Assembly: GCF_000718015.1 (NCBI RefSeq)
Contig: NZ_JODY01000010.1
Coordinates: 124,001 to 188,000 of the forward strand
Origin: Streptomyces catenulae
Lineage (GTDB): Bacteria; Actinomycetota; Actinomycetes; Streptomycetales; Streptomycetaceae
DNA length: 64,000 nt
Reading direction: 5' to 3'
Made by a program: the position numbers and the translations under genes. Position 1 is the first letter of the stretch. Each line of letters starts with the position of its first letter. Under the pieces are notes generated by a model that was given only the letters and a program-made list of their open reading frames with translations, was not told the origin of the DNA and searched no databases. Of this stretch, positions 8,060-18,000 are shown piece after piece.

Positions 8060-9799
8060 TCAGCCGGGCCTTCCGTAGCGCCGTACGCCCACGGTGCGGA
8101 AGCGGGGGGCCACGTACGCGGCGTCGCAGTACACGGAGTTGCCAGAGGGGTTGACGCCCGTGCTGTGCAGATCGGAGTAGACGGCGGACTGGGTGATGTA
8201 CCAGTTGCCGACCAGGTTCACCGAGAGCATGACGCCCGCCTGCGCGCAGGCCTCCTCGGCAGCGGCCTCCACCTCCGGCGCGGTGGTGTGGACCCCGGCG
8301 GACAGTGCGCCCCGCTCCTCGGCGAGCCGGCGCAGCAGGGCGACGCCGTCGGCCGCGGAGTCCACCGCCACGGCGAAGGACACCGGCCCCGGCCACTCCG
8401 CCGCAAGGGTCGCCCGGTCCTGCGGGCTCGTGGCGTCCAGCACGACCAGGACGGGAGTGCGGAGGACGGCTTCGGGGAACGCGGGATCGCGCACCGCCCG
8501 GGGTGCCGCGGCAACCGGGCCGAGCGCGCCCGAGGCCGCGTGTTCCACCCGCGCGAGCACGTCCGCGCCGAGCAGCGCGCCGAGCACGGCGGTGGCCCCG
8601 GCGTCGTCGGCCAGGAGGCCGGTCAGGGCTTCGGACAGATCCGCGACGACCCGCCGGAAGGACTTGTGCCCCTCGTCCGTGGCGATGCCGGTGCGAGGGA
8701 TCAGCAGATTCTGCGGACTGGTGCACAGCTGCCCGCTGTACAGCGCCAGCGAGAAGGCCAGGTTGTCCAGCATGTCGCGGTAGTGCGCCGTGGAGTGGAC
8801 GAGCAGGGTGTTCACCGCGGACTTCGCGGTGAACACCTGCGCCTGACGGGCATGGTCCTCCAGCCAGGTGCCGAACTCGGTGGTGCCCGCGTAGTCGACG
8901 ATCCGTACCTCCGGGCGGGTGGCCAGTGTCCTGGCCAGTTCCTCGCCCGGGTGCTCGGCGGCCAGACACACCAGGTTCGGGTCGAAACCGGCCTCCTGCA
9001 GAACCCGGCGCGCGGTCTCGACCGTCAGGGCCAGCGGCAATACCGCCTGGGGGTGCGGATTGACCAGGACGGCGTTGCCGGTCGCCAGGGAGGCGAAGAG
9101 CCCCGGATAACCGTTCCAGGCCGGGAAGACCCGGTTGGCGATCAGCAGGGCGATCCCGCGCGGCACCGTGCGGAACGTCTTGTTCAGCGTGAAGTCGGAC
9201 CCGTCCGGCATGGGCTTGCTCCACACCGCGGTGGCGGGCATCCGGGCCTGCTCGAAGAGCGCGTACGCCACCGCCTCCAGCCCCCGGTCCTGGGCGTGTA
9301 CCGCTCCCGCGTGGAAGGCCATGAGGTGGTTGTGGCCGCTGGTGTGCATGGCCGCTTGGGCCATCTCGTGCGAGCGGGTGTTGATCCGGGCCAGGATCTC
9401 CGCGCACACCGCGGCACGCTCCCACGGGTCGGCCGCCCCCCAGCGGGGCAGCGCCGCCTCCATGGCGGGCAGCAGCGCCGCGATGTCGTGGTGGGGGTAG
9501 GAGATGCCCAGTTCGAAGCCGTACGGCGACCGTTCGCCGCCCGCCGCCGGGTCCGGGCCCACGGTGCCGTCGCGGCCGGGCTGGTCCAGTTCCAGGGGCC
9601 GGCCCAGCAGCGCCGTGAACGCTGCCTCGCCGGCCTCCCGGGCGCTGTCGCCGTAGGCCTCCTCCTCCTCGGGGAACGGCGACCAGTGCTCCCGGGTCCG
9701 GATGACCTCCAACGCGCGTTCCAAGGTGCCGCGGTGGCTCCTCACGAACTGGCTCGGCAGTGCGGGTGAAGCGAGGTTCTCAGGTGTGGCCGTCCCCAT
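8060..9799 (-). CDS. paaN: PaaN-type aldehyde dehydrogenase family protein
   Basis: A 579-residue aldehyde-dehydrogenase-fold protein. The N-terminus (TLERALEVIRTREHWSPFPE, then the AYGDSAREAGEAAF segment), the YGFELGISYPHHD stretch and FASLATGNAVLVNPHP match the actinobacterial PaaN family named for phenylacetate degradation. SGQLCTSPQN around residue 380 carries the catalytic Cys. No other paa genes (paaABCDE, paaK, paaG) are present, so a phenylacetate role is unlikely here. As first gene of the operon with a LuxR regulator, amine permease and amine oxidase, it more likely oxidises an aldehyde made by the oxidase, or a side product of the NRPS pathway. It follows the monooxygenase/SDR genes after a hairpin. 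Confidence 0.82.
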   Translation of the reverse strand: MGTATPENLASPALPSQFVRSHRGTLERALEVIRTREHWSPFPEEEEAYGDSAREAGEAAFTALLGRPLELDQPGRDGTVGPDPAAGGERSPYGFELGISYPHHDIAALLPAMEAALPRWGAADPWERAAVCAEILARINTRSHEMAQAAMHTSGHNHLMAFHAGAVHAQDRGLEAVAYALFEQARMPATAVWSKPMPDGSDFTLNKTFRTVPRGIALLIANRVFPAWNGYPGLFASLATGNAVLVNPHPQAVLPLALTVETARRVLQEAGFDPNLVCLAAEHPGEELARTLATRPEVRIVDYAGTTEFGTWLEDHARQAQVFTAKSAVNTLLVHSTAHYRDMLDNLAFSLALYSGQLCTSPQNLLIPRTGIATDEGHKSFRRVVADLSEALTGLLADDAGATAVLGALLGADVLARVEHAASGALGPVAAAPRAVRDPAFPEAVLRTPVLVVLDATSPQDRATLAAEWPGPVSFAVAVDSAADGVALLRRLAEERGALSAGVHTTAPEVEAAAEEACAQAGVMLSVNLVGNWYITQSAVYSDLHSTGVNPSGNSVYCDAAYVAPRFRTVGVRRYGRPG

Positions 9800-9858
9800 C
9801 GGGGAGCCCCCGTTCTCTCGTGTCTCGTCGTTCGGCGCGGCGGATCCCGCGGGGTCGC

Positions 9859-9901
9859 GCCGGGCGACGGGAGCGCGTATGGCGCGCTCGCGTCGCCCGG
9901 C
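9859..9901. terminator. Long hairpin between the SDR and paaN
   Basis: GCCGGGCGACG (9859-9869) pairs with CGTCGCCCGGC (9891-9901), and inside it GAGCGCG pairs with CGCGCTC around a TATGG loop. This near-perfect stem separates the NRPS/monooxygenase/SDR transcript from the paaN operon. Confidence 0.6.
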
Positions 9902-9925
9902 CTCTCTTGGGTCATCCCAGGGGGT

Positions 9926-10807
9926 TCACTCGGTGATCGGCCGCAGATGACGGTCGAGGGCCCGGTCGGGCAGGACCCGCTTGAGCACGCTCACCGTGCG
10001 GGCGTCCTTGCCGACCCGGTACCGCGTCCTGGGGGACTCCGCGGTGAGGGCCCGCACGACGGTCCGCGCGAAGTCCTCCGGGCTCGTGGGACTGTTCCTC
10101 GCCTGCTGCTCGTTGTGGTGCAGGAAGCGGTTGAACGGGACGCGGTACAGGTCGACCACGCGCTCGGGCAGCTCGTCGAGCGCCGCGCGGGCCCCGTGCG
10201 AGAGCTTGCCCCAGATGGGTGTCATGATCGCTCCGGGCTGTACTACGGACACATCGATCCCGAACGGCCGCAGTTCGCGCCGGAGCACGTCCGACATGGC
10301 CTCCTTGGCGAACTGCGCCGCCGCGTAGGCACCGAGGAACGGGACCGCGACGCTGCCCAGGCCGGAGGTGACATTGACGATACGGCCGCGGGTGCGCCGC
10401 AGGAGCGGCAGGCAGGCTCGGGTCACCGTCAGCTGCCCGACCACATTGGTGTCGAGCTGATGGCGCATCCGCTCCGGCGTGACGCATTCCAGCGGTGCCG
10501 ACACGGCGATGCCCGCGTTGTTGACCAGGGCCCACAGGCCGTCGTCGCCCGTGGCCACGGCCACTTCCTTCAGTGCGCCGGTGACCGACGCCTCGTCGGT
10601 CACGTCGAGGCGGACCGGGGTGAGGGAGCCCGCGCCCGCCTCCGCGGCCAACTCCTCGCCGTCGGAGGGCTTGCGCACCCCGGCGAAGACGTGGAAGCCG
10701 GTGCGCGCCAGGTACAGCGCGCAGCTTCGGCCCAGGCCCGAGGAGGCCCCGGTCACAAGGACGTGCTTGCCCCGTGGGGAAAGGACTCCGGTGGTGCTGA
10801 GAGGCAT
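9926..10807 (-). CDS. SDR-fold protein with altered active site
   Basis: A 293-residue SDR with TGASSGLG at about residue 20, NNAG, the catalytic Ser region VNVTSGLG and FLGAYAAAQFAKEA. In normal family members the last motif reads YxxxK; here the Lys is Gln (codon 10313-10315), so hydride-transfer chemistry may be impaired. The ATG has GGAGA about eight bases upstream. The gene starts 19 bases after the flavin monooxygenase stop, on the same strand, and is therefore probably co-transcribed with the NRPS. It may act as a tailoring reductase that tolerates the change, or as a non-reductive SDR. Confidence 0.8.
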   Translation of the reverse strand: MPLSTTGVLSPRGKHVLVTGASSGLGRSCALYLARTGFHVFAGVRKPSDGEELAAEAGAGSLTPVRLDVTDEASVTGALKEVAVATGDDGLWALVNNAGIAVSAPLECVTPERMRHQLDTNVVGQLTVTRACLPLLRRTRGRIVNVTSGLGSVAVPFLGAYAAAQFAKEAMSDVLRRELRPFGIDVSVVQPGAIMTPIWGKLSHGARAALDELPERVVDLYRVPFNRFLHHNEQQARNSPTSPEDFARTVVRALTAESPRTRYRVGKDARTVSVLKRVLPDRALDRHLRPITE

Positions 10808-10826
10808 GGTGTTCTCCTGGCAGGGC

Positions 10827-12026
10827 TCAGGCGGACAGGGCGGGGAAGGTGAGCGCGTCCTCCAACGTGCGGGTCAGCTTGCGCCGCGGCATGAACTTGA
10901 AGTACGCGTCTCGGACCGGGCGGCGAACGGGGTTCTCCGACTGCTCGAAGGTGCTGATGGCGCGGGACGCCGCCACCAGGGCCCGGGTGCGCTCCCGGCG
11001 TTCGTCCTCGTAGCGGCGGAGCGCGGCCGGCACGTCGGTGGCGCCGGCCAGGTGCCGACCGAGCACCACAGCGTCCTCGATGGCCATGCCCGAGCCCTGC
11101 CCCAGGCTGGTGAGCATCGGGTGGGCCGCGTCCCCGAGCAGGGTCACCGGTCCCCTCCCCCACCGCTCCAGGAAGACCCGGTCCCGGGACGGCACCGCAA
11201 GGATGGCTTCCTCGGGGGTGACCCGCACGGCCTCCTGGACGACATCGGCCCAGCCGGCGTAGGCCGCCTGGACATCCGCCTTGTTCCCCTGCCAGTTGTG
11301 CGACTCGGCTGTGGGCATGTTCTTGGTGCCCCACCAGTAGAGCCGGTCGTCCCCCATGTCCACCATGCCGAAGCGCCGGCCGCTGCCCCAGTAGTGGGTG
11401 ACGGAGCCCGGTGCGAACCGCGGGTGGGTGAAGGGGATGACGGCGAGCCAGCAGATGTAGCCGCTGTCCCTCGACTCCTCGCCGTTGCCGACCAGTTGGC
11501 GGCGGACCACGGAGTGGAAACCGTCGGCGCCGATGAGCACATCGCCCCGGGCCTCACTGCCGTCCTCGAAGGTGACCCGCACCTCGCCGGAGGGTTCGCC
11601 CGGCTCGTGGGTGAATCCGGTGGCACTCTTGCCCAGGGTGATCGGGATACCGGCGGCCGCGTCGAGCAGCAGATGTTGCAGATCGGACCGGGTGATCAGG
11701 ACGCTGGGCACGCCGAGTCTCGCGATGATGTCGGGGAAGGGGAACTCTCTGATGAGCCGTCCTCTGGCCGTTCTGACGTGGTACGACTCCAGTGCCCGGC
11801 CGCGCTTCTCCAGGTCGATGCCGAGGTCGAGCGACTGCAGGGCGTCAATGGCGTTGCTCATCACGGACAGCCCCGAGCCCGCGGCCGTGAGCTCACCGGC
11901 CCGCTCGTGAATCTCGACGTCCAGACCGGCCTTGCGCAGGGCGATCGCCGCGGTCAGACCGCCGATGCCCGCGCCGATCACGAGTGCCTTCCTGGGCGTA
12001 CGTGCCGTTTTCCGCATCATCTTCAC
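10827..12026 (-). CDS. FAD-dependent monooxygenase, probable ring-contracting (LgnC/PxaB-like)
   Basis: A 399-residue class A flavoprotein monooxygenase: VIGAGIGGLTAAIALRKAG (FAD Rossmann) near residue 16, an Arg-rich middle with DVLIGADGFHS (the DG motif), and GRGPVTLLGDAAHPM (the GD motif) near 290. Its GTG overlaps the NRPS TGA by four bases. A coupled dimodular Ser/Pro-type NRPS plus one flavin monooxygenase is the core of known bacterial pyrrolizidine alkaloid pathways, where the enzyme (LgnC, PxaB) performs a Baeyer-Villiger-type oxidation that contracts the indolizidine to a pyrrolizidine. The assignment rests on context and family, not on alignment. Confidence 0.78.
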   Translation of the reverse strand: MKMMRKTARTPRKALVIGAGIGGLTAAIALRKAGLDVEIHERAGELTAAGSGLSVMSNAIDALQSLDLGIDLEKRGRALESYHVRTARGRLIREFPFPDIIARLGVPSVLITRSDLQHLLLDAAAGIPITLGKSATGFTHEPGEPSGEVRVTFEDGSEARGDVLIGADGFHSVVRRQLVGNGEESRDSGYICWLAVIPFTHPRFAPGSVTHYWGSGRRFGMVDMGDDRLYWWGTKNMPTAESHNWQGNKADVQAAYAGWADVVQEAVRVTPEEAILAVPSRDRVFLERWGRGPVTLLGDAAHPMLTSLGQGSGMAIEDAVVLGRHLAGATDVPAALRRYEDERRERTRALVAASRAISTFEQSENPVRRPVRDAYFKFMPRRKLTRTLEDALTFPALSA

Positions 12027-15000
12027 TCCCCGATCAGTTCAGTGATCTTCCGGACCATGTGGGCGATATGGGGCTCTTCCATGATCGTGAGGTGATCACC
12101 CGGCACGTCCAGCACGGTGAACTCGCCACTCGTACGCTCCCGCCACCCGTTGGTCGGATCCTTGTGCAGGCTTTCGATCGCGGTGTGCATCGAGTTGAGG
12201 ACGTCCGGCAGCGGTTCCGAGGCGTGGATGAGGACCATGTCCTGCTCCACGACCTCCGGGCGGTAGGCGAAGGCCGCCCGCCAGTTCGCCTCGTACACGT
12301 GGAACAGTCTGCGGACCACGGCGCCGGTGCTGCCTGCCGGCAGCACGCCCTCGTCGATCGCGAGCTGGGCGATGAAGTCGAACTTCTCGTCCAGCGTGGT
12401 GAGTCCGGCGGGAATGACCTCCAACGGGGAGTCACCGCCGCGCTGCAGCCACAGCAGTTCCCAGAAGAACCAGCCGAGGAGGGCGTCGTCGCCGGTGGTC
12501 AGGCGGCGGCCCGGGTTCAGGGCTGTGGTGTCGAGGAGCACCAGACGGTGCAGCTCCTCGCCCGCCGCCCGCAACTGCCGGGCGATCTCGAAGGCCACGA
12601 ATCCGCCGAAGGACCAGCCGCCGATCACGTACGGGCCGGACGGCTGCACCCGCCGGATGGCCGCTATGTAGCTCGCGGCGATCTCCTCGACGCTGCGCAG
12701 CGGCTCGGTGCCCGGGTCGACGCCGGCCGCCTGCAGTGCGAAGAAGGGCTGGTCGTCCGGTAGGTACTTGGCGAAGCGCACGTAGCACAGGACGTTGCCG
12801 CCCATCGGGTGCACGAAGAACATCGGCCGCCTGGTGCCGTTCGGGCGGATGGGAACCAGCGGGTCGAAGGTGGTCGTGGCACCGCCGGAGCGCAGTTTCT
12901 CGGCAAGGTCGGCCACGGTCGGGGCCGAGACGAACTCCGACAGGGGCACGTGGACGCCGTAGCGCTGCTCGATCACGACGACGAGCCGCATGGCGGTCAG
13001 CGAGGTACCGCCCAGGTCGAAGATGTTCTCGAAGACCCCCAGCGAGGGCAGTTGCAGCTGTCCGGCGACGATCTCCGCCAGCACCTGCTCGTACTCGTCG
13101 CGCGGGGCCGTGGTGTCGCGGGTGTCGCCCGCGGTGAGCGGCATCTCGCGCAGCGCCGCGTCATTCCGCTTGCCGCTCGGGGTCAGCGGCAGGGCGTCGA
13201 GCCACTCGTAGTGCGAGGGCACCATGTAGTCGGGCAGCACGGTACGCAGCTGCTTGTCCAGGACCTCGACGTCGGCCCGGTCCGGGTCGCCGACCAAGAA
13301 CGCTGCCAGGAACGTGTCGTTGCCCTCCCGTCGGCGGGCCACCACCGCCGCCTCGGAAAGCCCCTGGGTCCGGGCCGCGAAACTGGTGATGGCGAGTTCC
13401 ACCTCCGACGGCTCGATGCGGTAGCCACGGACCTTGACCTGCGAGTCGGCCCGTCCCAGGCACACGATGTCGCCGCCCGGCAGGGTGAAGCCGAGGTCAC
13501 CGGTGCGGTAGAGCCGCTCGCCCGGGGCGCCGTGGGGATCGGGGACGAACCGCTCGTCGGTCAGTTCCGGCTGTCCCACGTACCCGTCGGCGAGGCAGGC
13601 GCCGCCCAGGTGGATCTCGCCCTTCACCCCGGGCGCCACCGGACGCATCCGGGAGTCCAGGACCAGGGCCCGCGAACCGTCGATCGCGGAACCGATCGGC
13701 GGCAGCGCGGGGAACGCCGCCGGGTCACCCGTCATGGTGAAGCTGGTGACGACATGCGACTCGGTCGGCCCGTACTGGTTCTCCAGGAGCACCCCGGGCA
13801 CCGCGGCGCACAGCCGGCGGATCTCGTCGGTGACGCGGAGCTGCTCACCGGAGGAGATCAGCGCCTTGAGGTGCCGCGGTGCGAGGCCGAGGGCGGACGC
13901 GGTCTCGGCCAGCTGCTGGGCCGCGACGTAGGGCAGATAGAGCCGCTGGACACCTTCCGCGTCGAGGAGGCGCAGCAGAGCCGGCATGTCCCGCCGGTCC
14001 TCCTCGGAGAGCACCAGCAGCGTGCCGCCGCCGCAGAGGGTGGAGAAGATCTCCTGGAAGGAGACATCGAAGCTCATCGGCGCGTACTGCGCCGTGACGC
14101 CGCCGACCACCCCGCTGGGGATGCCGTTCTGCCAGGCGACCAGGTGCGCGAGGGTACGGTGCGACTGCGCCACCCCCTTGGGGCGGCCCGTGGAGCCGGA
14201 GGTGAAGAGGATGTAGGCAGTGTCTTCCAAGGCGATCCGCGGCAGGTCCACGCCGTCACCGTCGCCACCGGTGCCCTCCGTGGCCGCGGCGAGCAGTTCG
14301 TCGGCGAGGAGGGTCGGGGAGGCGCCGCGCAGCAGTGCGGCGTGCGGGCCCTGGGCGATGACCGTGAACGGGCGGGCCTGCTCCACCATGTCGGTGAGCC
14401 GCTCCACCGGGTACCCGGTGTCCAGCGGAACCGTCGCGGCGCCTGCCTTCAGCACACCCAGGAGGACGGCGATCGTCTCCAGGGAACGCTCCATGGCGAT
14501 ACCCACGCGGTCACCGGGCCGGACACCGAGCGCGATCAGTTTGCGGGCCACCCCGTCGGAGACCCGGCCGAGTTCGGCGTAGGTGCACCTGTGCTCACCG
14601 AAGCGCACCGCCGTCGCGTCCGGGGCACGGGCGGTCCGCTCCGCCACGGCGCGGATCACATCGACGGGCGGCCCGCCGGGAACGGCTCCGGCGGCGGGCC
14701 GGTCCACCGGCGCGGACAGGAACGCGAAGTCGGCCGCCTCGTCCGGGTACGCGGCCATACGGCGCAGGATCGCGGTGAAGCCCTCCGCGTACAGGTCCGC
14801 CTGCGCACCGGTGAAGGTCCGGCCGTGGCAGTCCATCCGCAGCCAGATCCGCTCGTCCGTGGGGTTGGTGACGGCGTTGACGAGGAGCTGGAAGTTGGTC
14901 TCCTCCCAGGTCCGGAAGGCCCGCATCGCCACACCCGGCAGCTGGAACACGGCGCTCAGCTGGCGGAAGTGGATGTAGTTGAAGGCGGTGTCGACAACGG

Positions 15001-18000
15001 TGACGCCGATGTCCTCCTGGACGGCGCTGAGCGGGTAGCGCCGGTGCGCGTGGGTCCGCTGCTCCTGCCCGAACGTCTCCTCGACCACGCCGGCCCAGGT
15101 GCGGTCCATGAGGTCGAGCCGTACCGGCATCGTGTTGAGGAAGAGACCGGCGATCCGCTCGGCCCCCTCGTGCTCGGGGCGGCCGTGGGTGACCAGACCC
15201 GTGGTGATGTCGCGTACGCCGGAGTAGAGGCTCAGCGTGAGGGCGTGGGCGGCGAGGAGTACCGACTTCATGGGCAGCGCGCGCTGCCGGGCGAAGCGGC
15301 GTACGTCCGCGGTGAGCTCGTCGGGCAGGTGCACGGTGCGCGTGATCAGTTCGTCCGTGCCCGGCGCCTCGTGCTGACGGAACGCTTCGAGCCGCAGCAG
15401 CGGGGCGTCCTCAAGATAGTCGCCCCAGAACGCCTTGCTCTCTGCCGACTCCAGCGCGGCACGCTCAGCGAACACGTGGTGCGCCGGCGACGGAAGTGCC
15501 TGGTCCGGTACAGGCTCGATGTCCTTGCCCAGCGTGTGCAGGTAGTCCTGGAGCAGTTCCCGTACGAGGTTGGCGACGCTGCCTCCGTCGAGGATCGCGT
15601 GGTGGAAGCTGAGCACCAGCTCGACGGTTTCCGCACAGACGTGGACGCGGAAGTGGTACAGCGGCGCCTGCTCGAAGTCGTAACGGTGGAAGCGGCGTTC
15701 GTCCACATGCCCGCGGATCTCGGCGCGGGCCTCCTCCTCGTCCCGCTCCCGCAGGTCGACGACCTCCAGCCCACCGCGGACCTCGAAGTCCACGATCTGC
15801 AGGGGCTCGGAGTAGGTGCCCAGGTCGAACGAAGACCGCAGCACCGGGTGGCGGGCCACGAGCCGGTCGAAGGCGTCCCGGAACCGCCGCTCGTCCCAGT
15901 CGAAGACGAAGGTGTACTGGAAGACGTCGTGGTACACCGCCGAGTCCTCCTGGGCCCGGCTGTGGTAAAGCAGCCCGAGCTGGAGGCGGCTGAGCGGATA
16001 GGCGTCCGCGCGGCCTTCGAGCCGGGCCCGGTCCACACCGGAGGCGAGCTCGAAGGGCTCCAGCTGCCGCGCGCTCTCGACCGTGCCGGTGGCCGCGCAG
16101 GCGGCGAGATCCGCCACCGTGGGGTGCTGCATCAGATCGGTGAGGGAGAAGTGGATTCCCTGTTTCTCGGCCATCGCCCGTACGCGCAGCATGGTGAGGG
16201 AATCACCGCCGAGCGCGAAGTAGTCGTCGTGGATGCCGACGTGTCCGCATTCGAGTACCGCCGACCAGATCCCGGCGAGGGTCTCCTCCGTGACGTTGCG
16301 GGGCAGCGTCCCCTCGCGGGAGAGCCCGCCCGCGGTGATCGGCGAGGGCAGCGCCCGGCGGTCGGCCTTGCCGTTCGGCGTCAGGGGGACCCGGTCGATG
16401 CGGAGGAAGTGGGACGGGATCATGAACTCCGGCAGCGAGGCCGCCAGTTCGGAGCGGAGCCGGGCGGGGTCGATCACGGCGTCCGCGACGTAGTACGCCG
16501 CGAGGTAGGTGCCCCGGGTGTCGGAGGTCTGGTCGACGACCACCGCGTCGCGTACGCCGGGAAGCGAGGCCAGCTGGTTCTGCACCTCGCCGAGTTCCAC
16601 GCGGTTGCCGCGGATCTTGACCTGTCCGTCGATCCGGCCGAGGTACTCGATGGTGCCGTCGGCCAGCCATCGGGCCAGGTCACCGGTGCGGTACAGCCGG
16701 CCGCCGGGGGTGAACGGGTCGGCGGTGAATTTCTCCCGCGTCAGCTCCGGGCGCTCCAGGTAGCCGCGGGCGACACCGACACCGCCGATGCACAGCTCCC
16801 CGGGCACACCGGCGGGCTGCAGACCGCCGTAGGCGTCCATGACGTACAGCTGCGTGTTGTCGATCGGGCGGCCGATCGGTACGCGTCCGACGGGCTGCTC
16901 AGGGTCGGAGGGGCACTCGTGGTACGACACGTCGACGGTCGCCTCGGTCGGACCGTAGAGGTTGACCAGCTTCGGGGCGTGCTCCGGAACGCCGCCGAAG
17001 ATCCGGTTGAACTGCTCGACGCGTGCGGCGGGCAGCGCCTCGCCGCTGCAGAACACCTGGCGCAGGGAGGCCGCCTCGGCGCGCAGTTCGGGCGACTCCT
17101 CCAGCAGGTCAAGGAACGGGCCGAGCATCGACGGCACGAAGTGCATGGTGGTGACGTGCTGTTCGGCCAGGGTGCGCAGGATGCCGCGCGGGTCCTTTTG
17201 GCCCCCCGCCGGCAGCAGTGCGAGGCAGGCGCCTTCGATCGCCCACCAGAACAGCTCCCACACCGAGACGTCGAACGAGATCGGCGTCTTCTGCAGCAGC
17301 ACGTCACCGGAGCCGATGGGGAATCGATTCTGCATCCAGGCGAGGCGGTTGACCACGGAGTGGTGCTCGACCATCGCGCCCTTGGGCCTGCCGGTCGACC
17401 CCGAGGTGTAGATGACGTACGCGAGGCCGCGGGAGTCCGTCACAGCGTCGAGGGGCCCGCTCGGACCGCTCAGCAGCTCGCCGGTGCGCAGGACACGTAC
17501 GCCCTCGCCCACCTCGGGCTCCGGGATCTCCGCGTCGATCAGGACGACCTTGGCGCGACTGTCCTGGAGGAGGAACGCGATGCGGTCGGCCGGGTAGCCC
17601 GGGTCCACCGGTACGTAGGCGCCGCCGGACTTGAGCACGGCGAGCAGCGCGACGAGCATCTGCGGGCTGCGCTCCATCATGACGGCGACCCGGTCCTCGG
17701 CCCGCACACCCTGCGTACGCAGCCGACGTGCGACCTGGTCGGCCTGTGCGTCGAGCGTGCCGTACGTGAGGGGGGCACCGCCGTCGGCGGGCCTGATCGC
17801 GATGCGGTCCGGGGTCCGCGCCGCCTGCTCGGCGATGAGGCCGTGCACCGTCCGGTCGCTCGCGTAGGGGGTGACCGGGCCGTGGCTGAGGCGGGTGAGT
17901 TCGTCACGCTCGGCCGTGCCGAGCACCGGCAACGTGACCGCCGGCCGCTCGGGCCGGGCGGCGCCGTTACGCATCAGGGTGAGCAGGTGACCGGCGACCG

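Noticed and set aside
8060..9799. Phenylacetate degradation cluster, suggested by the PaaN-type enzyme.
   Set aside because: No other phenylacetate genes are present within reach.
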